From the NCBI GenBank assembly GCA_001412365.1, contig LKUE01000244.1:1-13949 (forward strand): a stretch of 13,949 bases of DNA. The letters run 5' to 3'. Below, in pieces: positions 1 through 7,774 of this stretch (position 1 is the first letter of the stretch; each line of letters opens with the position of its first letter). Source of the stretch: Desulfuromonas sp. SDB (GTDB lineage: Bacteria > SDB-A). A program made the position numbers and the translations under genes. The notes beneath the pieces are model-generated. The model saw nothing but the letters and a program-made list of their open reading frames with translations. It did no database searches and had not been told where the DNA came from.

Positions 1-943
1 ACTGAGAATTTTTTATAGCCAGGCAAATTATGGCAGATGCGGTGTACAGTAAATTTAAGAATTTCTTTTTGTCTGCCTGATCATTAGTTTCCTTGTAGAT
101 AACTCCAATTAGCCCAAATGGTTTTTCTCCCCCCAGCAGTTGAGCCAGAGCTAAAGTGGGGACAAATTTTTCGGCGCTAATAGAATAATTGGATATAACC
201 AGGGGAGATTGTTTTTCTTTAAATACCAGATCAAAAGGAGAATGAGAACAGTCCAGGTTAACTCCCCGGGGAAAATATTCACTTACCTGATAAGAGCTGC
301 GCACGGTTAAAGTATGAGTTTCTTCACTGTACCAGGAAAGGAAAGCGCCGTCACAGTTTAAGGTGAGGGTGAGTATTTTCGGAATTATCTTAATCAGGGG
401 AGCTAATCCAATACTCTCCGATAATATCTGGGAAAGGTTTTGAAGCCTTTCCAGCTCTTCTGTTTTTAATTCCAGGTCAATTTCCAAAATTTTCTTTTCA
501 TTTTTCAGATGAACATTTAAATTTTTTAATTCAGTTAACAGTTTTTCCCTTTGGTATTTCTGATTTTTCTTGAGTAAAGCTTTTTTTAATATGTTTTTCA
601 ATTCCTGTGTGTCGAAGGGTTTGTTGATATAGTCGAAAGCACCTTCCCTCATCGCCTTGATTGCTGAATCAACAGAGGCAAAGCCAGTCATCATGATAAC
701 TTCAATTTCCGGATTGATGTCTTTGGCTTTACTCAGCACTTCCAGACCGTTCATGGAAGTAAGCTTGATATCACAGAGAACCAAGTCGGGATTGTCCTGC
801 TGGATTATCTCCATTGCCTTTTCACCGCTGTGAGCAACTAAAGCCTGGGCGTTAATTTCAGGATCTGATTCAATTATCTTTCGAAGAAATAAAGCTAAGT
901 TTTCTTCATCATCAACAATTAATATTTTTTGCTGCTCACTCAT
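1..943 (-). CDS. Response regulator with GAF-like output domain (partial, C-terminus cut by window edge)
   Basis: This open frame reads from an ATG at 943 to the left edge without a stop, giving 314 complete codons. Residues 1-120 form a receiver (REC) domain with every phosphorylation landmark: acidic pair D11/D12, phospho-acceptor D58 in LCDIK, T86 in MMTG and K108 in NKPF. Residues about 112-175 are rich in Lys, Glu and Leu and look like a coiled-coil linker. From about 170 to the edge the sequence resembles a GAF-type sensor fold (an NCDGAFLSWY strand, then GGEKPFGLIGVIY); this call is by pattern only. No DNA-binding domain is visible, so the output may be a GAF or a further domain outside the window. 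The start lies 3 bases after the ktrA stop and has no Shine-Dalgarno, which suggests translation coupled to ktrA. No histidine kinase is present here. The receiver call is firm; the GAF call is moderate. Confidence 0.88.
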   Translation of the reverse strand, partial: MSEQQKILIVDDEENLALFLRKIIESDPEINAQALVAHSGEKAMEIIQQDNPDLVLCDIKLTSMNGLEVLSKAKDINPEIEVIMMTGFASVDSAIKAMREGAFDYINKPFDTQELKNILKKALLKKNQKYQREKLLTELKNLNVHLKNEKKILEIDLELKTEELERLQNLSQILSESIGLAPLIKIIPKILTLTLNCDGAFLSWYSEETHTLTVRSSYQVSEYFPRGVNLDCSHSPFDLVFKEKQSPLVISNYSISAEKFVPTLALAQLLGGEKPFGLIGVIYKETNDQADKKKFLNLLYTASAIICLAIKNSQ

Positions 944-946
944 AAA

Positions 947-1615
947 TTACTGATTGGAAAGAGTTTTTAAATCACTATCTTTTCCTAATATGGTAATTAC
1001 ATCATTTTTCTGGAATTGGGTATGGGGTTCTGGAGATATCAGCACTTCCCCGTTATTTCTTTTTATGGCTAAGGCATTTACTTTAAATTTATTGCGGAGA
1101 TCAATCTCAATTAAATTTTTACCTTCAAAACTTTCGGGGATTAAGATATCTGCAATTGCATATCCCGGGGTTATTTCTAAAAGTTCCTGGAATCCTGGAG
1201 ATATTAGTTTCGAAGCCAACCGGCGTCCGGAATCTGCTTCAGGCAAGACCACTTCATCCGCCCCGATCTTTTTTAGAATTCTAAGATGTAAAAGATTACG
1301 GGCTTTGGCAATCAATTTTTTCACTCCAATTTCTTTCAGCAGCATGGTAGCCAGAATACTGGTGGCTAAATCTTCGGCAAAACTGACAATGACTAAGTCG
1401 GTGTACTGAAAACCGCTGTCAATTAAAGTTTGTTCGTCAGTGGCATCCCCGATCACCACTTCTTCCACAATGTTTTGAACATTGGTTAAATTATCCTCAT
1501 TGCGGTCCATTACAATAACTCTAGCTCCGTAGCCAACCAGAGCTTCTGCAATGGCCTGTCCGAATCTGCCAATTCCGATTATGCCAAAATAACTTCTTGC
1601 TTTTTTTTCAAACAT
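947..1615 (-). CDS. ktrA: K+ uptake regulatory subunit, TrkA/KtrA family (RCK)
   Basis: This is a cytoplasmic ring-forming RCK subunit that gates a TrkH/KtrB-type K+ channel in response to bound nucleotide. The N-terminal Rossmann fold shows GIGRFG near the start and an acidic residue in VIVMDR at the end of the second strand, the usual position that contacts the ribose of NAD(H) or the adenine nucleotide. The last 80 or so residues match an RCK_C (TrkA_C) domain. At about 222 residues it is the length of single-RCK KtrA, not of the double TrkA of enterobacteria. Two starts are possible, an ATG at 1615 and a TTG at 1621; neither has a good Shine-Dalgarno, and I chose the ATG. It lies 61 bases after the channel gene (55 from the TTG), so the two form a ktrB-ktrA pair. 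The family is secure; ktrA versus trkA naming is by length. Confidence 0.93.
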   Translation of the reverse strand: MFEKKARSYFGIIGIGRFGQAIAEALVGYGARVIVMDRNEDNLTNVQNIVEEVVIGDATDEQTLIDSGFQYTDLVIVSFAEDLATSILATMLLKEIGVKKLIAKARNLLHLRILKKIGADEVVLPEADSGRRLASKLISPGFQELLEITPGYAIADILIPESFEGKNLIEIDLRNKFKVNALAIKRNNGEVLISPEPHTQFQKNDVITILGKDSDLKTLSNQ

Positions 1616-1676
1616 TTCCAATTATTTTAATCTTATTGTAAAGTTTATTACAAGGTAAATCTTTAGTTCATACATA

Positions 1677-3113
1677 TTAACCAATAGGATAAAAACCCTT
1701 AACATATTCGATTTTCTTAGAAGGTTTCCTTTTAATAAGAGCGCTGCCGAAAGTCAATGGTCCAACCCTCCCGATGAGCATGGTGATTATAATCATAAAT
1801 TTACCAATATTATTGAGATCAGCGGAAAAGGAACAATTACTTTTAGTGGAAGCGTTTAAGGATAAGCCAACTGTTCCGAAAGCGGAAAATATTTCAAAAA
1901 ATATTTTACTGAAGCCAGCCACAATCATATCTGAAGAAGAAAACAGTACGATGGTGGAAAATACAAATACAATCCACAGGATAGTGATGATAACCAGAGA
2001 AAAAGCTCGATTGATGGTAATCAGTTCAATCCGGCGATTAAACAATATTACCTTATCTTTTCCCCTCAAGGTGGTTACTATGCTGGAAAATATTACTCCC
2101 ACCGTAGTTACCTTAACTCCTCCTCCCGTTCCACCGGGAGCAGCGCCGCAGAACATCAACACCATGATAACTACCAAGCTGGGATTACTCAGAAGGTTGT
2201 AGTCCATGGTATTAAAGCCGGCGGTACGGGGAGTGGCTACCTGGAAAAAAGTGTTAAATATTCTGTGGAACCATGAAAAATCAGAGAAGACTTGGTTGTC
2301 AAAAATTGATAGAAGAATTATGGGAATTAACAGTAACAGAAAATTTGCCCACAACACCAATTTGCTGTGAGGAGTGAGGGTATGGCGGGGTATTTTCGTT
2401 TTCAAGATGTTCAATGCTTTTAACAGCCATTGGATATATTTATTCAGGTCTATCAATACCAGAAATCCCAATCCTCCCACAATGAACAGAAGGGCTACAA
2501 CCGAGACCACAATGGGATCGTCATCAAAACCGGCTAAGTTATTGGAAAAAGTGGAAAAACCGGCATTGCAGAAGCCGCTGACACTGTGGAAAATGGAGTG
2601 TCCTATCCCCTTGATTATTCCAAAGCGGGGAATCATCCGAAAAGCGAGGATAATTGCCCCGATCAATTCCAGAAGCAGGGTAATTTTGATCACTTTTTTG
2701 GCAAATCTTCCCAATCCTGCTATGGAAGGCTGTCCGATGCCCTCTCTCATAACCATCCGGGAGTAGATGTCCACCTTTTTCCCCAGGGCAATAATGATAA
2801 ATGTTGCTATGGTCATGTATCCCAGCCCCCCAATTTGAATCAGCAGTAAAATTACGATTTTACCGAATAAACTCCAGTGCACTGCAGTATCTTCCACAAT
2901 TAAGCCGGTTACGCAAATAGCGGAAGTGGCGGTAAAGCTTGAGTCAATCAGGGAAGTAGAATCTCCCCGGGAAGATATGGGCATCCATAAAAGCAGGGTT
3001 CCCAATAAAATAAAGAAAATATATCCCAGAATTAAAGTGCGGGAAGGAGTAAGGTGTAAACGAATGAAAATCTGGACTTTGGGGTGGATTTTTTCAATTA
3101 AGTTATCAAACAA
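1677..3113 (-). CDS. ktrB: K+ channel/transporter subunit, TrkH/KtrB family
   Basis: This inner-membrane K+-translocating subunit has four M1-P-M2 repeats. All four selectivity-filter loops are readable: TSAICVTGL (about 63-71), HSVSGFCNAGFS (about 176-187), FQVATPRTAGFN (about 290-301) and IFSAFGTVGLS (about 408-418), each with its conserved glycine. The flexible intramembrane gate loop is visible as GAAPGGTGGGVK (about 323-334), and GRVGPLT lies near the C-terminus as is typical for KtrB. At 478 residues it fits the family. The start is TTG: the first internal ATG falls inside the first membrane helix, so it cannot be the start. GGTGAG in the end of clpX can act as the ribosome-binding site. 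The gene begins 7 bases after the clpX stop, which suggests co-transcription with tig-clpP-clpX. It may use H+ or Na+ as co-ion, which cannot be told from sequence by eye. Confidence 0.95.
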   Translation of the reverse strand: MFDNLIEKIHPKVQIFIRLHLTPSRTLILGYIFFILLGTLLLWMPISSRGDSTSLIDSSFTATSAICVTGLIVEDTAVHWSLFGKIVILLLIQIGGLGYMTIATFIIIALGKKVDIYSRMVMREGIGQPSIAGLGRFAKKVIKITLLLELIGAIILAFRMIPRFGIIKGIGHSIFHSVSGFCNAGFSTFSNNLAGFDDDPIVVSVVALLFIVGGLGFLVLIDLNKYIQWLLKALNILKTKIPRHTLTPHSKLVLWANFLLLLIPIILLSIFDNQVFSDFSWFHRIFNTFFQVATPRTAGFNTMDYNLLSNPSLVVIMVLMFCGAAPGGTGGGVKVTTVGVIFSSIVTTLRGKDKVILFNRRIELITINRAFSLVIITILWIVFVFSTIVLFSSSDMIVAGFSKIFFEIFSAFGTVGLSLNASTKSNCSFSADLNNIGKFMIIITMLIGRVGPLTFGSALIKRKPSKKIEYVKGFYPIG

Positions 3114-3120
3114 GATTTAA

Positions 3121-4404
3121 TTACTCACCGGATGCTTTTTTTGTATAATGAAACTGGGGAGTTTGTTTTTTCTCCACTACTTCTTCGGTAATTACACATT
3201 TGCTGAGGTTTTTTTCTTTTCTCAATATGGGAAGCTCGTACATGATCTCCATCATGGTCTGTTCCACTATGGATCTCAACCCCCGCGCTCCGATTTTTTT
3301 ATTCACCGCTATCTGACATATTTTTTCAATAGCCTGGTCGGTAAACACCAGTTCAACTCCCTCCATATTACCTAATTCAATGTACTGCTTTAACAGGGCA
3401 TCCCTGGGTTTTAACAATATCTCTTTCATCATATCTTTGTCTAAATCTTCCAGGGGTGCGATTACCGGAAATCTGCCCACAAATTCAGGAATTATTCCGT
3501 ATTTGATAAAATCATCCTGTTCCACATAAGCTCTTATTCCGAATTTTTGATCTGATTCGGGGAAAAAAGAAGTAGAATAATGAAGATCTGATTCAGACTT
3601 CTGAAATCCCAGTTTGTTTTTACCGATGTGACGGGAAATAATATTCTCAATCCCGTCAAATGTTCCCCCGCAGATAAATAATATTTTAGAGGTATCTACA
3701 GTGATAAATTGCTGTTCGGGATGTTTTCTCCCCCCTTGAGGGGGTATGTTGGCAATAGTTCCTTCTACCAGGCGTAGAAGAGCCTGCTGCACGCCTTCCC
3801 CGGAAACATCCCTGGTTATGGATCGGTTTTCGGACAGGCGGCTTATCTTGTCAATCTCATCTATGTACACAATCCCTTTCTCCGCTTCCTTTACGTTGAA
3901 ATCGCAGGATTGAAGCAGCCTGGTAATCACATTTTCCACATCTTCTCCTACATATCCTGCTTCGGTTAAAGTGGTGGCATCAGAAATGGCAAAGGGAACA
4001 TCTAAAATTTTAGCTAAAGTCCGGGCAATTAAGGTTTTCCCGGTTCCAGTAGGACCAATCATAAGTACATTGCTCTTCTGGATATCCACATCTTGGTGGC
4101 TGTAGTGATAAGCAATTCTTTTATAATGATTGTAAACGGAAACCGCAATTACTTTTTTGGTATAATCCTGTCCGATTACATATTGGTCCAGTTGTTGTTT
4201 AATTTCAGGGGGAGTGGGAATTCGGGTTTTGCCCAGTTCAAATGATTTGGATTTTAAAAATTCCGGAGAGAAAATAGCGTCATGCAGATTTTTCAAACAG
4301 TCCAGGCAGATATAGCAATTATTTCCTTCAATCAGATAATTTGCCACTCCTTCGCTGCTTCCGCAAAAAGAACATGATTTTTTTCCCCCAGCGGTTTTAC
4401 TCAT
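3121..4404 (-). CDS. clpX: ATP-dependent Clp protease, ATPase/unfoldase subunit ClpX
   Basis: ClpX is the AAA+ hexamer that unfolds substrates and feeds them to ClpP. Numbering from the upstream ATG at 4410, the order is: a zinc-binding domain with C13/C16 and C35/C38; Walker A GPTGTGKT (119-126); pore loop GYVGED (152-157); Walker B VYIDEIDK (181-188); the RKH loop (228-230); the ClpP-docking loop with LGF (267-269, equivalent to IGF); and sensor-2 GARGLR near the C-terminus. The set is complete, so it should be active and dock ClpP. Two ATGs lie 6 bases apart. AAGG (4411-4414) abuts the upstream one but sits 6 bases before the ATG at 4404, so I chose 4404 (427 residues, 8-base overlap with clpP). 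The 4410 start would give 429 residues and a 14-base overlap. Trigger factor and clpP lie directly upstream, the usual bacterial order. Confidence 0.97.
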   Translation of the reverse strand: MSKTAGGKKSCSFCGSSEGVANYLIEGNNCYICLDCLKNLHDAIFSPEFLKSKSFELGKTRIPTPPEIKQQLDQYVIGQDYTKKVIAVSVYNHYKRIAYHYSHQDVDIQKSNVLMIGPTGTGKTLIARTLAKILDVPFAISDATTLTEAGYVGEDVENVITRLLQSCDFNVKEAEKGIVYIDEIDKISRLSENRSITRDVSGEGVQQALLRLVEGTIANIPPQGGRKHPEQQFITVDTSKILFICGGTFDGIENIISRHIGKNKLGFQKSESDLHYSTSFFPESDQKFGIRAYVEQDDFIKYGIIPEFVGRFPVIAPLEDLDKDMMKEILLKPRDALLKQYIELGNMEGVELVFTDQAIEKICQIAVNKKIGARGLRSIVEQTMMEIMYELPILRKEKNLSKCVITEEVVEKKQTPQFHYTKKASGE

Positions 4405-5041
4405 TTTCATCCTTGGGCTGAATAGTACGGTCTTCCCGAAACAGCACTATTTCATCAATAATTCCATATTCCTTAGCTTCTTCTGCATTCATCCAGAAAT
4501 TCCGGTCACTGTCTGTTGCTATTTTATCAATGCTCTGCTTGGTATGATGAGCTAAAATCTGTTCTAATTCCTTTCTCATCTTGATTATCTCCCTGGCTTC
4601 TATTTCAATGTCTACCGCTTGTCCCTGAACCCCGCCCCAGGGCTGGTGGATCATGATCCGGGAATGAGGAAGGGCATATCTCTTTCCGGAAGTACCTGCC
4701 GCCAGCAGTAAAGCCCCCATACTGGTTGCTTGCCCTATACAGGTTGTACATACAGCCGGTTTGACAAATCTCATCGTATCGTAAATAGCCAATCCTGAAC
4801 TTATATGACCTCCGGGTGAATTAATATACATGTTAATATCTTTTTCCGGATCATCTGTTTCTAAAAACAGCAGCTGGGCGACCACCGCATTGGCTACATT
4901 ATCATCAATGGCTGAACCTAAGAATATTATTCTATCCTTGAGCAGCCGGGAATAAATATCATAAGCTTGTTCTCCGCGAGTAGTTCTTTCAATTACCAGA
5001 GGTATTGCGCTGGAGTGATAATGGTTATCTGTCTTGGGCAT
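4397..5041 (-). CDS. clpP: ATP-dependent Clp protease proteolytic subunit ClpP
   Basis: ClpP is the serine peptidase tetradecamer that degrades proteins delivered by ClpX. The catalytic triad is readable: S107 in GQATSMGA, H132 in SRIMIHQP, and D179 in the DSDRNFWM segment. YINSPGG near residue 72 is the conserved oxyanion/handle region. At 214 residues it has the standard length, with a short N-terminal stretch before IPLVIERT that corresponds to the region usually processed. The ATG at 5041 is preceded by GGGAGGT about 9 bases upstream, a good ribosome-binding site lying inside the end of tig. The 17-base overlap with tig and the overlap with clpX indicate one polycistronic mRNA with coupled translation. 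No residue is missing or unusual. Confidence 0.97.
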   Translation of the reverse strand: MPKTDNHYHSSAIPLVIERTTRGEQAYDIYSRLLKDRIIFLGSAIDDNVANAVVAQLLFLETDDPEKDINMYINSPGGHISSGLAIYDTMRFVKPAVCTTCIGQATSMGALLLAAGTSGKRYALPHSRIMIHQPWGGVQGQAVDIEIEAREIIKMRKELEQILAHHTKQSIDKIATDSDRNFWMNAEEAKEYGIIDEIVLFREDRTIQPKDENE

Positions 5042-6302
5042 TTCCGTTAACCTCCCTGACCTTAATTAGCTGTTTAATTTTTTCTAATGTTTTTCTTCTT
5101 TTAGTATCCCAGAAAACATCCCTGACAAATTCCCAGTCGTTGGTCATTTTTTTAATAGTGGGCTTGTCAATTTTATGATAGCCGACTTTTTGTCCTATTG
5201 CATCTATTAGATTTTTATTAATTTCTTCATTACTAAGTTCAATTTTATGATGTTGGGCAAATTTATCTAAAATGATGTATTGTTTTACTTTTCGGGAAGC
5301 TAGTTCTTCTAAATCAGTTTTAAGTGTCTTGATATCTTTATTGACGTTGAAATGTGACTTGAACGCTTTCATTAACTGTTCAAGCTCTTTTTCCACCATA
5401 GTAGAGGGTATTTCCAGGGGATATTGATCTTCCAGGGCTTTGAGAATATTCTCTTCAAAATCCCTTTGTTCTTTTTCATTTAATTCCTGCTCGGTGTTTT
5501 GAGTTAGATACTCTTTCATCTTTTCTAAATCTTCAAAGCCATAATCTTTTGCAAAATCGTCATTTAACTCAGGTAAAACTTTCTTTTTCACCTGATTGGC
5601 AATGATGTTGAAATTATAGCTTTTACCCCCGTACTTTTCGTCTGCAGGAGGAATTTCAAAACTAAATTCCCTATGTTCCTCCGGAGAAATGCCGATTATA
5701 TGGTCAATGAAATTTTCCCAAAAATTATTTTCAGTAATCTCTACGCTGCGGTTTTGAAAATTTAATTCTTCCGGTTTGTTGCCTTGATCGTCTTGGCAGG
5801 TCATATCGAAAATCAGGTAATCCCCTTTTTGGCATGGTCTTTCTACTTTTTCCAGATAAGCAGCTCTTTCCTGGAACATTTTCATTTTATTTTCAATTAC
5901 CTCATCATTGATTTCATAATGAGGTTTCTCCACTTCCAGGTCTTCTAAGCTTTTTATTTCAAACTCAGGTATCACTTCAAAACTTATGGTGAAACTTAAT
6001 GCCTCATCTTCAATTTTAATATCTTTCTCTTCAATTTCACTGACCGGATTAAGCTTTTCCTGTTCTATTGCCTGTTGTGACAATTTTTCAATGACTGAAT
6101 TCAGACTGGATTTACTTACTTCATCCCCCAGCATTTTCTTTAATAAGGGCAGTGGTATTTTGCCTGGTCTGAATCCGGGAAATCTCCGGTTAGAGGCAAT
6201 ATGACTGAGCAGTTTTTTTTCTTCTTTATCGATAATTTTACTATTTTCTTCAATGCGAAGCAGCCTTTTCACTGGGGAAGGCTTTTCTACAGTAACTTTC
6301 AA
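5025..6302 (-). CDS. tig: Trigger factor, ribosome-associated chaperone
   Basis: Trigger factor binds at the ribosomal exit tunnel and shields nascent chains. The N-terminal ribosome-binding domain carries the signature GFRPGKIP (43-50). A central segment from about 150 to 250 sits where the FKBP-type prolyl isomerase domain belongs. A Lys/Glu-rich helical C-terminal domain runs from about 255 to 425. The length of 425 fits the family. The start is TTG, supported by the near-perfect AAGGAGG four bases upstream and by alignment of the first residues (MKVTVEK) with usual trigger-factor starts. The central domain is divergent: where active FKBP domains have an IPGFE-like segment followed by G, this one reads [12 protein letters not shown], and the strand that is usually IDFTG is IFDMTC. 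It is possibly a poor isomerase. The gene starts 20 bases after tRNA-Leu and overlaps clpP by 17 bases. Confidence 0.93.
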   Translation of the reverse strand: MKVTVEKPSPVKRLLRIEENSKIIDKEEKKLLSHIASNRRFPGFRPGKIPLPLLKKMLGDEVSKSSLNSVIEKLSQQAIEQEKLNPVSEIEEKDIKIEDEALSFTISFEVIPEFEIKSLEDLEVEKPHYEINDEVIENKMKMFQERAAYLEKVERPCQKGDYLIFDMTCQDDQGNKPEELNFQNRSVEITENNFWENFIDHIIGISPEEHREFSFEIPPADEKYGGKSYNFNIIANQVKKKVLPELNDDFAKDYGFEDLEKMKEYLTQNTEQELNEKEQRDFEENILKALEDQYPLEIPSTMVEKELEQLMKAFKSHFNVNKDIKTLKTDLEELASRKVKQYIILDKFAQHHKIELSNEEINKNLIDAIGQKVGYHKIDKPTIKKMTNDWEFVRDVFWDTKRRKTLEKIKQLIKVREVNGNAQDR

Positions 6303-6306
6303 ACTT

Positions 6307-6313
6307 CCTCCTT
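6307..6313 (-). promoter_or_regulatory. Shine-Dalgarno of tig (AAGGAGG) that fixes the TTG start
   Basis: On the minus strand AAGGAGG is followed by AAGT and then the TTG start of tig. This strong site, with no competing ATG nearby, is the main sequence evidence that UUG is the real start. It lies between the tRNA-Leu 3' end and tig, so it is exposed only once the tRNA has been cut from a shared transcript or when transcription begins nearby. Confidence 0.85.
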
Positions 6314-6322
6314 AGTATTATT

Positions 6323-6404
6323 TGCGAGAGAGGGGAGTCGAACCCCTACCCCTTGCGGGACTGGATCCTAAGTCCAGCGCGTCTGCCTATTCCGCCACTC
6401 TCGC
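6323..6404 (-). tRNA. tRNA-Leu, anticodon UAG
   Basis: This is an 82-nt class II tRNA. The acceptor stem GCGAGAG pairs with CTCTCGC at the other end. The anticodon stem CTGGA/TCCAG encloses the loop CTTAGGA, giving anticodon UAG (reads CUA and other CUN leucine codons). A long variable arm with CCC-GCAA-GGG marks the Leu/Ser/Tyr class. The T arm GGGG-TTCGACT-CCCC is perfect. The discriminator base is A, as expected for leucine. CCA is not encoded (the following bases are AATA), so it must be added by nucleotidyltransferase. It lies between the sugar ABC operon and tig, directly behind two promoters, and is probably co-transcribed with the chaperone-protease genes. Confidence 0.97.
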
Positions 6405-6415
6405 TATTGACATCA

Positions 6416-6445
6416 AATATCAAGTTAATTGAAAAATTTTGTCAA
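6416..6445 (-). promoter_or_regulatory. Proximal sigma70-type promoter for tRNA-Leu / tig operon
   Basis: The -35 box is a perfect TTGACA (6445-6440). An 18-base spacer leads to GATATT (6421-6416), which matches TATAAT at four of six positions. The predicted transcription start near 6409 would leave a leader of only a few bases before the mature tRNA at 6404, as expected for a tRNA promoter. A 17-base spacer with TGATAT is a weaker alternative. Confidence 0.6.
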
Positions 6446-6451
6446 TTCAGA

Positions 6452-6481
6452 ATAATAAAAACAATTTCCAGGGAATGTCAA
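6452..6481 (-). promoter_or_regulatory. Distal sigma70-type promoter for tRNA-Leu / tig operon
   Basis: This is a second perfect TTGACA (6481-6476), with an 18-base spacer and TATTAT (6457-6452), five of six matches to the -10 consensus. It begins right after the stop codon of the binding-protein gene at 6488. With the proximal promoter it makes a tandem pair about 36 bases apart, nearly in phase on the helix at 3.4 turns. The predicted start lies over the -35 box of the proximal promoter, so the two could interfere with or reinforce each other. Confidence 0.6.
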
Positions 6482-6487
6482 ATTATA

Positions 6488-7774
6488 TTAATACTGTCTC
6501 ATCTCATGGCGGAGCTTCTGGGCAGCCCGAAATAAACTTTCCTGAGGAGTCAGTACCCCTCTTAATGTATATTCAAGGGCTTCCGACAGAAAAATCCTGC
6601 CGGCAAACCAAGCTCCAATTTTGGGCTCACTGACTGCCTGATCTAAATTTAAATATATATTTAGCATCCCCGGAATCAACTCCAGGTGTGCTCTTAATGC
6701 AGAATCTTGAAGGGATGATCTCCGGGTGGGAATGTATCCGGTGTTAACAGACCACTGAGCCTGGACTTGTGGTGAGTTAAACCATTTGATAAATTCCCAG
6801 GCGGCTGCCTGTTGCTCTGGAGTGGAATGGGAAAATATGGCTACATTAGTCCCAGAAATTACAAAGGCAGGTCTGCCTTCTCGGGGGTAGGGCAGAGGGG
6901 CAACTGCAATATTAAAAGTCGGTTCCTTTTTTCTCATAAAAGAGTAGGAAACCACACTGCCCCAAGCCATTATCGCTCTTCCTGCAATGAATTCATCCTG
7001 ATGCTCATATCCGGTACTCAGGTAAGCTACGGGATTACCTTCAATAAGGTCAATGAGCATATTAAGGGCATTAATTCCTGGCTCCCGGTCAAATTCTACC
7101 TGATTGGAGCGGGGGTCAATAATTTGACCGTTTAACTGGATAAGCATGGTTTCAAACATCCAGGTGTTGATGGGCAAACCCATTACATAACGGAATTTTT
7201 CCGGATCAGCATAAGCATAAGTGCTGCAGATCACTAGAAAATCTTCCCAGTAAACTGGAAATTCATAACCAAGGGAATCAAAAGCATCTAAATTATAGAA
7301 CATCACCGGAAGACTTTTGTTAAAAGGGAGACTCCATAAAGTGTCATCCCACATGTTATCATCCCAAATTGCGGGAAAGAAATCCTCGATTTCCTCGGGG
7401 CTGAATCCCTGAGAACTATGCACATACTTATTTAAGGGGACAATAACTCCCGCCCGTCTGAACTGATCGGTCCAGGATTCAAACACCTGAGATATTACCG
7501 GCGGTTTTTGAGCCATAACCGAAGCCATTAATTTTTGAGACATCGCCCCGTAATTTCCCACCGAAGTTGCCTGAATGTAAATATCAGGATGAGTACGGTT
7601 AAATTCTTCCACCAGGCTATCCAAAGTGGTGCCCAGACTGCCTCCCATGGCATGCCAAAAAGTGATCTTAACTTTACCCTCATGGGGGGAGGTACAGCTG
7701 AATATAAAAACTAACCACAAACTGGCAGATACTGCTGCTCCGAAATTAAAAAATCTTTCAAGGCAAATTTTCAA
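6488..7774 (-). CDS. Extracellular solute-binding protein of a sugar-type ABC importer (predicted lipoprotein)
   Basis: This is a family-1 (UgpB/MalE-like) substrate-binding protein that should capture an oligosaccharide or related polyol ester and deliver it to the two permeases encoded upstream. Evidence is the KITFWHAMGG strand after the signal sequence, the SLVEEFNRTHPDI helix that follows it, the AAAWEFIKWF segment typical of the C-terminal lobe, and the length of 428. The N-terminus has a basic patch, a hydrophobic stretch (about 12-25) and FSC at 25-27, a loose lipobox with Cys27 as the likely lipidation site. The start is TTG, overlapping the permease stop as TTGA, with GGGATGA shortly upstream. 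The substrate cannot be named from sequence: no nearby glycosidase or regulator gives a clue. The protein family is firm; the lipoprotein call is moderate. Confidence 0.9.
   Translation of the reverse strand: MKICLERFFNFGAAVSASLWLVFIFSCTSPHEGKVKITFWHAMGGSLGTTLDSLVEEFNRTHPDIYIQATSVGNYGAMSQKLMASVMAQKPPVISQVFESWTDQFRRAGVIVPLNKYVHSSQGFSPEEIEDFFPAIWDDNMWDDTLWSLPFNKSLPVMFYNLDAFDSLGYEFPVYWEDFLVICSTYAYADPEKFRYVMGLPINTWMFETMLIQLNGQIIDPRSNQVEFDREPGINALNMLIDLIEGNPVAYLSTGYEHQDEFIAGRAIMAWGSVVSYSFMRKKEPTFNIAVAPLPYPREGRPAFVISGTNVAIFSHSTPEQQAAAWEFIKWFNSPQVQAQWSVNTGYIPTRRSSLQDSALRAHLELIPGMLNIYLNLDQAVSEPKIGAWFAGRIFLSEALEYTLRGVLTPQESLFRAAQKLRHEMRQY

Noticed and set aside
954-1409. Plus-strand 151-codon open frame opposite ktrA
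   Set aside because: It is the antisense shadow of the RCK gene; its translation has no recognisable domain and the minus-strand gene is certain.
1622-1676. Possible hairpin (TTGTAA-TAAACT-TTACAA) and -10-like TACAAT between ktrB and ktrA
   Set aside because: The stem is six AT-rich pairs without a U-run, and the -35 position (AAGATT) does not resemble the consensus, so neither a terminator nor a promoter is supported.
1774-2766. Plus-strand open frames opposite ktrB
   Set aside because: They are opposite a complete TrkH/KtrB protein with all four filter loops; no ribosome site or family similarity is visible.
6446-6487. Possible terminator after the binding-protein gene (weak AATTT/AAATT stem followed by a T-rich run)
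   Set aside because: The stem is only five A-T pairs around a long loop, and the T-rich stretch is better explained as part of the promoter spacer.
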